A stretch of DNA of 5,883 nt from Chloroflexota bacterium (lineage in GTDB: Bacteria; Chloroflexota; Anaerolineae; UBA7937; B3-Chlor), in assembly GCA_030616025.1 (NCBI GenBank), contig JAUWYD010000084.1, positions 1 through 5,883 on the forward strand, read 5' to 3'. A model generated the notes under the pieces. The model was not told the origin of the DNA and did not search any database. It saw only the letters and a list, made by a program, of their open reading frames with translations. Each line of letters starts with the position of its first letter. The first letter of the stretch is position 1. Below are positions 1-4,728 of the stretch, piece after piece. A program made the translations under genes and the position numbers.

Positions 1-238
1 GTTCCTCGTGACGAGCCTCGTACCTTCCTTCTAGGAAGCCCTTCAGCTCATTGGCAGCCTGGCCCAAAGCGGGTCGCTCTTCAGCAGGCAGTTCTGGGAT
101 GCTCCGCAGCAGCTGAGTCACGGCGCCTCCCTTGCGACCCAAGTATTTGACCCGCCAGTCGTCCAACTCAGCAAGGCTAGACGCGGCGTGCAAAGCCTCT
201 AATGCCTCCTCTTTCAACATTCGTACCTTTTCCACCAT
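1..238 (-). CDS. pheS: Phenylalanine--tRNA ligase alpha subunit, N-terminal part (cut by window edge)
   Basis: This is the alpha chain of the cytoplasmic (alpha-beta)2 phenylalanyl-tRNA synthetase, which charges tRNA-Phe with phenylalanine. Only the first 79 codons are visible. They match the N-terminal helical arm of PheS that contacts tRNA: a LDDWRVKYLGRKG segment around residues 26-38, then TQLLRSIPELPAEERPALGQ (about 42-61) and ANELKGFLEGR. The RVKYLG(R/K)KG and LP.EERP.LGQ.AN signatures are typical of the family. The catalytic class II domain lies beyond the left edge. The ATG at 238-236 is preceded by GGAGG (253-249) with a 10-nt spacer. A second in-frame ATG seven codons in has no better site. 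The gene sits behind its own promoter and a leader containing an intrinsic terminator, so expression is probably controlled by attenuation. pheT would be expected further left. The family call is very secure. Confidence 0.93.
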   Translation of the reverse strand, partial: MVEKVRMLKEEALEALHAASSLAELDDWRVKYLGRKGGAVTQLLRSIPELPAEERPALGQAANELKGFLEGRYEARHEE

Positions 239-258
239 TGTGCGCTCTCCTCCATATC

Positions 259-291
259 AAAAAAACCCTCTTCACGGACAGTTGAAGAGGG
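259..291 (-). terminator. Intrinsic terminator in the pheS leader (attenuator)
   Basis: Read on the minus strand, a perfect 9-bp stem CCCTCTTCA / TGAAGAGGG (291-283 with 274-266) closes an 8-nt loop and is followed at once by seven T residues (265-259). This is a textbook Rho-independent terminator. It lies between the promoter at 438-466 and the pheS Shine-Dalgarno at 253-249, so it can only work as an attenuator of pheS or as a stop for a short leader RNA. It cannot end an upstream gene. Confidence 0.85.
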
Positions 292-321
292 CTATGTCGA
301 CCAGCTAGAAGGTTGACCCAA

Positions 322-381
322 TCATCCAGGCGGCAGGGGTGAACAAGTGCCCTCCATGGCACTGCTAAAGGCGAAGGTCAT
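322..381 (-). CDS. Putative pheS leader peptide, 19 aa, with two early Phe codons
   Basis: On the minus strand an ATG at 381-379 opens a 19-codon frame, MTFAFSSAMEGTCSPLPPG, ending with TGA at 324-322. It has an AGAGGG Shine-Dalgarno-like sequence (390-385) three nt before the start, which is closer than ideal. Phe codons UUC and UUU are codons 3 and 5. The ORF lies inside the transcribed leader, upstream of the terminator. Its Phe codons sit just before a hairpin (363-346) that could control the terminator. By analogy with the enterobacterial pheM leader it may sense charged tRNA-Phe. It has fewer Phe codons than pheM, so it could be a chance short frame. The peptide itself would have no function after translation. 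Confidence 0.4.
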   Translation of the reverse strand: MTFAFSSAMEGTCSPLPPG

Positions 382-437
382 CGTCCCTCTACCAACGCTC
401 GTGCTCGCTTCCACGTCAAACCTTCCTTTTGTTGAAC

Positions 438-466
438 ATTATAGCACAAACCCGCAGGATTGGCAA
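438..466 (-). promoter_or_regulatory. Sigma70-type promoter of the pheS transcript
   Basis: On the minus strand a TTGCCA -35 box (466-461) and a perfect TATAAT -10 box (443-438) are separated by 17 bp. Transcription would start near 431, giving a leader of about 190 nt before the pheS start. The same two hexamers and spacing recur at 486-514 and 4619-4647, which supports the call. Confidence 0.8.
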
Positions 467-491
467 GCGGACCGAGCGGGCACGCTTGCCA
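461..491. repeat. 9-bp perfect inverted repeat covering both divergent -35 boxes
   Basis: TGGCAAGCG (461-469) and CGCTTGCCA (483-491) are perfect inverted copies separated by 13 bp. Each arm contains the -35 box of one of the two divergent promoters. Part of the symmetry is forced because both -35 boxes read TTGCCA. The extra three matched pairs (GCG/CGC) beyond each hexamer are not. A dimeric regulator bound here would cover both -35 elements. This could also be chance extension. Confidence 0.5.
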
Positions 492-514
492 TCGCTTCCA
501 AGATGCACTATAAT
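486..514 (+). promoter_or_regulatory. Rightward sigma70-type promoter with no obvious gene
   Basis: A TTGCCA -35 box (486-491), a 17-bp spacer and a perfect TATAAT -10 box (509-514) predict a start near 520-521. It is the mirror of the pheS promoter, with 19 bp between the two -35 boxes. The first convincing rightward gene starts only at 1075. The product is therefore either a non-coding RNA or a 5' UTR of about 550 nt for the GNAT gene. Confidence 0.7.
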
Positions 515-519
515 TTGTA

Positions 520-613
520 GGGCTCCTTTTGAGCAGGGGTGCTTCGGCATGCGGTGGTACGACTGTGCCTGCTGCAACAGAATGAGGGCAAGGTGAGGAC
601 TCTGAGCGAGCCC
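520..613 (+). ncRNA. Possible structured RNA at the start of the rightward transcript
   Basis: The predicted transcript begins with GGGCUC (520-525), which is complementary to GAGCCC at 608-613 and could close a domain of about 94 nt. Nested inside are AGCAGG/CCUGCU (532-537 with 568-573) and a small hairpin capped by a UUCG tetraloop (540-549). No match to RNase P RNA, tmRNA, SRP RNA or 6S RNA signatures was recognised, and no terminator follows. The pairing is visible, but such stems arise by chance in GC-rich DNA. Confidence is low. Confidence 0.2.
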
Positions 614-931
614 CTGGAACACCTGCGAGACGTATCAGCAACGCGGCCTTCATCACGTCTGGAGGCGGCCCTACATGGCAGCGTGCCTGATATCCCTGAC
701 GGCCTCAAGACAAGACATTCTCGTCTGACGCGCCGTCGCACAGGAGACAGCCTACACTTCGACGCCTCCGGCAGCGATTCCCCACGGTCGGTCGCCGACT
801 CCAACGCACGAAGTGTGTCTCTGAAAAGGCTTCCCCACGTCCAACGCAGGTGCACCCAGAAGTCAAAGAGCGTCCAAACGGGGGGGCTGCCCGCGACGAG
901 GTAATCGCTCAGGACCAACTCCGAGGGGTGA

Positions 932-977
932 GGAGTCTCATCGTGGCTCGCGAAGGCTTGCAGGTGGACGAGACTCC
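932..977. repeat. Inverted repeat (hairpin) upstream of GNAT gene
   Basis: GGAGTCTC (932-939) and GAGACTCC (970-977) are perfect 8-bp inverted copies. Pairing can continue inward after one mismatch (TC with GA). The loop is about 25-30 nt. No T-run follows, so it is not an intrinsic terminator. Function is unknown. Confidence 0.3.
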
Positions 978-1074
978 AGGCGGCGTTGCCCGACCACTGT
1001 GAGGGGGCTCAGCCTAGTAATTGGTTATCCCGTGATCCGGGAGACAAGAATTCAATGCGGAGGTGAGATTCTAT

Positions 1075-1989
1075 ATGAAAGTTGACTACCGTTTGGCGGA
1101 GGAGCGAGACTTGGAGCCGGCCCACAACGCCTTGGTGGAATCACTGAGCCAATTCGCCATGCAAAGAGCTCTGCCCCTGGTGGAAATGGATTTCGACGAG
1201 AGCCTTCCCTTGTGGCGGCACTTCCTGGGCACCAGCGGGGAAGGCTTCTTGGTGGCAGAGGTGAAGAAGCGGCTAGCAGGCTTCTGTTGCCATATCTTGC
1301 GCGGCGATCTCTGGTTTCTCTCCTACCTTGTCGTTGCGCCAGAGTTTCAAGGAATAGGCATCGGCAGGGAACTCTTTGAAAGAGCCCAGGCCGAAGCACA
1401 GAGTGACAACCAGACCAAAGTCATGGCTGCCTACGCAAACGCCTCGAACTGGCCCTCGATTTCCCTCTACACGCGTAATGGGATTTTCCCCCGTACACCT
1501 ATGTTGAAGTTGCAGGGAGGCATCTCCGGTTTGTGGGAGGTAAGCCGCGAAGTCGAATCCCTGCCAGGTGAGGTGGCTTCCCTGAGCGAGGAGACAGTGG
1601 CCCTGGTGGATGGCATAGATCTCGAGATCAGAGAATTCCAGCGTGACATCGATCACCGGTTTTGGCTGGGCGCCAGCGGCATGCGATGCTACCTCTTCAG
1701 GAAAGGCAAGAAACTGGTGGGCTACGCCTACGTATCCGATGATGGGACCATCGGGCCTCTGGCCGCATTGAGTGCAGAGGATGTCGCGAACATGCTCTGT
1801 TTCTGTCTCGACCGCCTCGCCTCCAAAGGCGTGGACAGGTACACTATGCACGTTCCGGGTGAGAACACCGCGGCTCTCTCCGTGCTCTACGATAGAGGGT
1901 TCAAGATCCAGGACTTGAGCCTGATATTATCCTCCGTCCCCTTCGGGAAATGGGAACAGTATATCATATCCCGTCCCTCTCTGCTATAG
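1075..1989 (+). CDS. Tandem GNAT-domain acyltransferase-like protein
   Basis: A 304-residue cytoplasmic protein built from two GNAT (Gcn5-related N-acetyltransferase) folds. The first has a clear acetyl-CoA site: LSYLVVAPEFQGIGIGREL at about residues 82-100, with the pyrophosphate-binding Q92-G-I-G-I-G97. It is followed by a motif B-like ASNWPSISLYTRNGI stretch. The second fold (about 205-300) keeps the GNAT shape (KLVGYAYV, NTAALSVLYDRGFKI) but lacks an obvious Q..G.G loop, so it probably binds substrate or stabilises the fold. This layout resembles mycothiol synthase and similar double-GNAT proteins, but the substrate cannot be told. The ATG at 1075 was chosen because GGAGGTGA (1059-1066) stands 8 nt before it. 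The GTG at 1063 is part of that site. A response regulator starts 36 bp after its stop, probably in the same transcript. Confidence 0.8.
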   Translation: MKVDYRLAEERDLEPAHNALVESLSQFAMQRALPLVEMDFDESLPLWRHFLGTSGEGFLVAEVKKRLAGFCCHILRGDLWFLSYLVVAPEFQGIGIGRELFERAQAEAQSDNQTKVMAAYANASNWPSISLYTRNGIFPRTPMLKLQGGISGLWEVSREVESLPGEVASLSEETVALVDGIDLEIREFQRDIDHRFWLGASGMRCYLFRKGKKLVGYAYVSDDGTIGPLAALSAEDVANMLCFCLDRLASKGVDRYTMHVPGENTAALSVLYDRGFKIQDLSLILSSVPFGKWEQYIISRPSLL

Positions 1990-2025
1990 AAAGATCCTCG
2001 TTTTGACTATGGGGAGGTGTCGCCG

Positions 2026-2811
2026 ATGTTCAGGCCAGCCAGGCTGCTCGTTGTGGACGATGAGCCATCTGTGCGCTCCTCTCTGCAAGAGATACTCGAG
2101 CAAGAAGGCCACGAAGTAGTCACCGCTGCCAGCGGCGAAGAGGCGCTGGCAAGGCTTGGTCAGGACAGCTTCGATCTGATCCTGGTGGATCTCAAGATGG
2201 AAGGCATGGACGGCCTCCAGGTCATGTCAGAAGCCATGCGAGTAGTGCCAGATACAGTGGTGATCATTCTAACGGCGTATGGCACCCTCGACTCGGCCAT
2301 TGACGCCCTCCGCCAAGGGGCTCACGACTATCTGCTCAAACCCTGCAACGTCAACGAGATAGTTGCCAGCGTGGAAACCGGACTGGCGAGACGTTCGCAG
2401 ACCCTGCGTCAGCGAGAACTGGTGGGTAGCATTGAGGACAGCATCCGCCAGTTGCGGACTCGAACGATACCCGTCGAAGCACAAGCCGAGGAATCGGTGG
2501 TGTCCCGCTTCATCAGGACGCGACATTTCCTCTTGGATCGAGAGAAGCAGATGGTCGTTGCGAAGGGGGAACCTCTAGGCTTGACCGCGACCGAGTTCAG
2601 GCTGCTCGCTTGCCTTATGAGCAATATGAACCGCACCCTGACCTATCGCGACTTGGCGCGCGAAGTACTTGGATATGAATCCTTGGAGAGAGAAGCACGG
2701 AGCGCGCTCAAGACACACCTGTGGCGACTACGAAAGAAACTGAGTATCAGCGTGGGGGACGCCTCCTGCATTGTCAATGTTCGGGGTAAAGGATACATGT
2801 TCGTTCCCTAG
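2026..2811 (+). CDS. OmpR-family response regulator (receiver + winged helix)
   Basis: A 261-residue DNA-binding response regulator. The receiver (about 1-125) has the acidic pair D11-D12, phospho-acceptor D55 (ILVDLKM), switch residue T83 (ILTAYG) and K105 (LLKP). A linker of about 45 residues follows. The C-terminal OmpR/PhoB-type winged helix (about 172-261) contains LTATEFRLLACLM, the HLWRLRKKL recognition-helix region and the final VRGKGYMFVP hairpin. The receiver's TAYG..DSA..AL..GA.DYL.KP pattern resembles NtrC-type receivers, yet the output domain is a winged helix. The start at ATG 2026 has GGAGG (2013-2017) 8 nt upstream. The GTG at 2017 overlaps that site. It follows the GNAT gene by 36 bp and is probably co-transcribed. 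No sensor kinase is nearby. Its likely nearby target is the repeat array just downstream. Confidence 0.88.
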   Translation: MFRPARLLVVDDEPSVRSSLQEILEQEGHEVVTAASGEEALARLGQDSFDLILVDLKMEGMDGLQVMSEAMRVVPDTVVIILTAYGTLDSAIDALRQGAHDYLLKPCNVNEIVASVETGLARRSQTLRQRELVGSIEDSIRQLRTRTIPVEAQAEESVVSRFIRTRHFLLDREKQMVVAKGEPLGLTATEFRLLACLMSNMNRTLTYRDLAREVLGYESLEREARSALKTHLWRLRKKLSISVGDASCIVNVRGKGYMFVP

Positions 2812-2825
2812 CCCAAGTCACAGAA

Positions 2826-2858
2826 TCGGAACCAAATCGGGACCATTCCGGAACCGCA
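2826..2858 (+). promoter_or_regulatory. Three 11-bp-phased direct repeats, likely response-regulator operator
   Basis: GGAACC (2828-2833), GGGACC (2839-2844) and GGAACC (2850-2855) start exactly 11 bp apart. Each is preceded by TC or CC, so the units are TCGGAACCAAA, TCGGGACCATT and CCGGAACCGCA. OmpR-family regulators typically bind direct half-sites spaced about one helical turn. The last copy ends where a -35 box would lie for the extended -10 at 2874-2882, which itself has no -35. This suits an activator touching RNA polymerase. The OmpR-type gene ending at 2811 is the obvious candidate binder. A GGAAC-type ECF sigma -35 is an alternative reading for a single copy. Confidence 0.55.
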
Positions 2859-2873
2859 GCCCACTCGGCCATA

Positions 2874-2882
2874 TGATATACT
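2874..2882 (+). promoter_or_regulatory. Extended -10 promoter of the receiver-Roadblock gene
   Basis: TGATATACT gives a TGn extension plus TATACT, one mismatch from TATAAT. No TTGACA-like -35 is present at 17 bp, where instead the phased repeats end. Transcription would begin near 2889. This excludes the ATG at 2886 as the usual start and supports the one at 2925. Confidence 0.5.
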
Positions 2883-2924
2883 TGGATGAGAAATGTCATT
2901 CACTCAGTAGAGAGGAATAGAAGA

Positions 2925-3968
2925 ATGGCCGTGGACAAGCGGGTTCTTGTGGTGGACGACGAAGAAAAAGTGGTATTCTTCCTGCGGGAGAGCCTGGAGG
3001 AACTGGGGCACAACTTCACCATCGGGACAGCCAGATCGGCCGAAGAGGCGCTGGAGAAGCTTGAAGAACAACCGTATGACTTGGTCATCAGCGACCTGCG
3101 TATGCCGGGCACAGATGGACTTGACTTGCTGAGGAAGGTGAAAGAAAAGAACCCCGACACCCGGCTCGTCCTGATGACAGCCTACGGCTCCGACGAGGTA
3201 GAGGCCGAAGCCCGGCGACTGGAGATATTCGAATACATCACCAAACCCTTCCACGTTTCGGACCTCATCGAAGTTGCTCGCGACGCGCTGGCGGACGCGC
3301 CCAGAAGCCAGACGGCCGGTGTGGCTCTTTCCGGCGAGCAGCTCGAGCAAATCAACAGGCCTTTGAGTAACTTGCGATTCGAGGTTGGAGCCCAGTGTAT
3401 CCTCCTGGCAGATATGGAAGGACGCGTGGTGGCCGAAGTGGGGATCACGCAGGAGATGGACATGGGCACCTTCATGCCCCTCGTCGCCGATGGTCTGACA
3501 ACTGTCTCCAGGATGGCTCAGTACCTTCAAGATCAGGAGACCTTCACCCTCAACTTCTACGAAGGTAGAGAATACGACATCTATTCCACCTGCGTCGGCG
3601 AGAGTCTATTCGTCACCTTGGTCTTTGACAAGAGGAAACAAGCCAGCCGCATCGGGATGGTCTGGCTGTACGCCAAGCGCACCATCCAGGATCTGTTGAA
3701 GATTCTCTCCGGAGAAGAGGTGGCTGCCGAGCCGCAGCTGGAGGCCCAGGAAGAAGAGGCGTCACCCGAAACCGTAGAAGAGCAGCCCATCGATGGTGAC
3801 AGGCAGGAGATAATCGAGTCAGCCATGACCGAGCTGGCTGAGTCGGATGACGAAGCCGAGACAGCAGTTGAGCCTCAAGTGGATGAATCTGCCTTCGGCA
3901 TCCAGGAAGCTCTCGAGAAGGGGCTGATTGACGAAGAATTCGCCCAGTTGCTGAAGAGCGAGGAGTGA
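2925..3968 (+). CDS. Response regulator receiver fused to Roadblock/LC7 domain
   Basis: A 347-residue protein. The receiver (about 1-122) has D11-D12, phospho-acceptor D57 (LVISDLRMPG), T85 (MTAYG) and K107 (ITKPF). After a short linker, residues about 137-265 look like a Roadblock/LC7 domain: CILLADMEGRVVAEVG, then LVADGLTTVSRM, and a five-stranded pattern ending in GMVWLYAKRTIQDLLKIL. Roadblock proteins such as MglB usually bind small Ras-like GTPases or make dimer scaffolds, so the output is probably protein-protein and not DNA binding. A Glu/Asp-rich, probably disordered tail (about 266-320) ends in a short predicted helix, IQEALEKGLIDEEFAQLLK, that may dock a partner. The start at 2925 has GAGG (2912-2915) about 9 nt upstream. 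ATG 2886 lacks one and overlaps the predicted transcription start. An intrinsic terminator follows. No GTPase or kinase gene is in view. Confidence 0.85.
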   Translation: MAVDKRVLVVDDEEKVVFFLRESLEELGHNFTIGTARSAEEALEKLEEQPYDLVISDLRMPGTDGLDLLRKVKEKNPDTRLVLMTAYGSDEVEAEARRLEIFEYITKPFHVSDLIEVARDALADAPRSQTAGVALSGEQLEQINRPLSNLRFEVGAQCILLADMEGRVVAEVGITQEMDMGTFMPLVADGLTTVSRMAQYLQDQETFTLNFYEGREYDIYSTCVGESLFVTLVFDKRKQASRIGMVWLYAKRTIQDLLKILSGEEVAAEPQLEAQEEEASPETVEEQPIDGDRQEIIESAMTELAESDDEAETAVEPQVDESAFGIQEALEKGLIDEEFAQLLKSEE

Positions 3969-3999
3969 ACCCAGGCACGAATCCCTCCAGGTCAAGACC

Positions 4000-4037
4000 G
4001 GGCCACCAACTCACGACGGTGGCCCTTTCCTGTTTCT
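4000..4037 (+). terminator. Intrinsic terminator after the response-regulator block
   Basis: GGGCCACC (4000-4007) and GGTGGCCC (4018-4025) form a perfect 8-bp GC-rich stem with a 10-nt loop, followed by the T-rich TTTCCTGTTTCT. It begins 31 nt after the stop of the receiver-Roadblock gene. The T-tract is interrupted, so termination may be incomplete. Confidence 0.75.
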
Positions 4038-4166
4038 GACCTCTCATCAGTGCATTCAGGTGGGCAAATCTCCTTTCTTGCCACATGTTCGGGGACAAGG
4101 CCAGCACGGCCTCCTTCTTCATTGCGCCTTGGGGTGCTTCTACACGTGCCTGCATGATCCGCACTA

Positions 4167-4175
4167 TGATATAAT
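4167..4175 (+). promoter_or_regulatory. Extended -10 promoter of the yjbQ-family gene
   Basis: TGATATAAT combines a TGn extension with a perfect TATAAT (4170-4175). No good -35 hexamer is seen 16-18 bp upstream, as is usual for extended -10 promoters. Transcription would start near 4182, about 44 nt before the gene. Confidence 0.6.
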
Positions 4176-4225
4176 ACTGAGACGTAATAGCGGCGGAGTA
4201 TGAGCAGAAGTGGGAGGGAGACGCT

Positions 4226-4615
4226 GTGAAGGAGATACGAATATCCACCAAGAGTCGCACAGAGCTCGTTGATATCACCAGTGACGTGCAAAAGGTGGTC
4301 GCCGAAAGCGGTGTTGCGGACGGAGTGTGTCATGTGTACGTGCCTCACACGACGGCCGGAGTGACCATCAATGAGAACGCCGACCCCAGCGTCCGTGAGG
4401 ACATCCTCATGGAGCTGAACAAGATCATACCCCTCCAAGACAACTATAAACACCTGGAAGGAAATGCTGCAGCGCATGTCAAGGCCACCATCGTAGGCAG
4501 CAGCGAGACGATCCTGGTCGAGCGAGGGAGACTCATGCTGGGCACCTGGCAAGGCGTCTTCTTCTGCGAGTTCGACGGGCCCCGCAGCCGTCGGGTCCTG
4601 ACACGGGTGGCGTGA
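4226..4615 (+). CDS. yjbQ: YjbQ / UPF0047 family protein (secondary thiamine-phosphate synthase-like)
   Basis: A 129-residue cytoplasmic protein of the normal YjbQ length, covering the whole family. Diagnostic segments are PHTTAGVTINENADPSVRED (residues 40-59), HLEGNAAAHVKATIVGSS (76-93) and the C-terminal RLMLGTWQGVFFCEFDGPR (102-120). The conserved H41, H76, E78, N80 and H84 cluster is thought to form the active or metal site. Family members are often annotated as secondary thiamine-phosphate synthase because some rescue thiamine-synthesis mutants. The true physiological reaction is unsettled. The GTG start has GGGAGGGAG (4212-4220) directly upstream and no competing ATG nearby. The gene has its own promoter and is isolated between a terminator and the next promoter, so it is probably monocistronic. 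Confidence 0.92.
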   Translation: MKEIRISTKSRTELVDITSDVQKVVAESGVADGVCHVYVPHTTAGVTINENADPSVREDILMELNKIIPLQDNYKHLEGNAAAHVKATIVGSSETILVERGRLMLGTWQGVFFCEFDGPRSRRVLTRVA

Positions 4616-4618
4616 CGG

Positions 4619-4647
4619 TTGCCAAATGCCAGCTGCCATGGTATAAT
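4619..4647 (+). promoter_or_regulatory. Sigma70-type promoter of the glycosidase-like gene
   Basis: TTGCCA (4619-4624), a 17-bp spacer and a perfect TATAAT (4642-4647) repeat the hexamers and spacing of the two promoters near pheS. The -35 box begins 3 nt after the yjbQ stop. The predicted start is near 4654, leaving a leader of about 75 nt before the GTG at 4729. Confidence 0.8.
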
Positions 4648-4728
4648 CTCGCTGCCGGGCACTGAGCCTCGGATCAAGAATCTTCTTGCCTCAATGCGGA
4701 GAGAGTCTCGGAAGAAAGGAGCCGGAAG

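Larger units (their letters stand above)
259..431 (-). promoter_or_regulatory. pheS 5' leader with mutually exclusive hairpins, probable attenuator
   Basis: The leader RNA can fold in alternative ways. One hairpin is AGUGCC/GGCACU (363-358 with 351-346, 6-nt loop). Its loop and 3' arm contain GGAGGGC (355-349). That segment could instead pair with GCCCUCU (292-286), which is the 5' arm of the terminator stem, giving six Watson-Crick pairs plus one G-U. A ribosome stalled at the leader-ORF Phe codons (375-373, 369-367) would cover the AGUGCC arm, free GGAGGGC and block termination. Further pairing is possible between GAAGGUUUGAC near the 5' end (425-415) and GUCAACCUUC (317-308). The latter can also form a local hairpin with GGUCGAC (302-296). 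No T-box core (AGGGUGGNACCGCG) or usual T-box stem I elements were found. The pairings are visible in the sequence. The mechanism is inferred. Confidence 0.5.
508..1008 (-). pseudogene. Decayed-looking reading frame, unrecognised
   Basis: On the minus strand a frame is open from a TGA at 1011-1009 down to a stop at 508. Its upstream half (about 1008-760) uses codons with mostly G or C in third position, as the real genes nearby do. It reads like protein, with stretches such as AWSLVHLQAFASHDETP and FDFWVHLRWTWGSLFRD. The rest becomes Arg- and Ser-rich and unconvincing. No ATG or GTG with a Shine-Dalgarno starts the good part, and the 3' end runs close to the pheS promoter. The W..VHL and W.H.RW.W patterns are faintly reminiscent of DinB-like four-helix proteins, but I cannot assign it. 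It may be a gene remnant or a chance open frame. Confidence 0.2.
515..1058. other. Gene-poor stretch between pheS promoter and GNAT gene
   Basis: No protein family is recognisable on either strand here. The longest rightward frame (539-904) is rich in Arg and Ser, has no Shine-Dalgarno and resembles no family known to me. The stretch does hold the possible structured 5' end of the rightward transcript (520-613), a decayed-looking minus-strand frame (about 508-1008), an imperfect hairpin at 932-977 and an imperfect palindrome at 708-726 (AGACAAGA-CAT-TCTCGTCT). No intrinsic terminator for the rightward transcript is visible. Confidence 0.6.

Noticed and set aside
259..431. T-box riboswitch before pheS
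   Set aside because: A leader plus terminator before a tRNA-synthetase gene suggests a T-box, but no AGGGUGGNACCGCG core or recognisable stem I motifs could be found. A lone UGGU (303-300) matching the tRNA end is not enough.
675..728. Rightward 17-codon ORF (MAACLISLTASRQDILV) with GGAGG 9 nt upstream
   Set aside because: The Shine-Dalgarno is good, but so short a frame is easily found by chance and has no recognisable features. It is worth revisiting only if the rightward transcript is proved.
1055..1066. Three-codon ORF ATG CGG AGG TGA over the GNAT Shine-Dalgarno
   Set aside because: It is an incidental consequence of the GGAGGTGA sequence, with no ribosome binding site of its own.
1063..1077. 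Upstream starts GTG 1063, GTG 2017 and ATG 2886 for the three signalling-block genes
   Set aside because: The two GTGs are part of the Shine-Dalgarno sequences serving ATG 1075 and ATG 2026. ATG 2886 has no ribosome binding site and overlaps the predicted transcription start.
1958..1969. Minus-strand copy of ATATGATATACT, identical to 2871-2882
   Set aside because: It is an antisense extended -10 look-alike inside the GNAT coding region (codons for Tyr-Ile-Ile). There is no -35 or activator repeats nearby, so it is probably coincidence.
3613..4278. Open minus-strand frames through the terminator and yjbQ promoter region
   Set aside because: They overlap a clear gene end, the terminator and the yjbQ start on the opposite strand. 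The segment before yjbQ (about 4150-4020 minus) is mildly protein-like but has no promoter, Shine-Dalgarno or family match.
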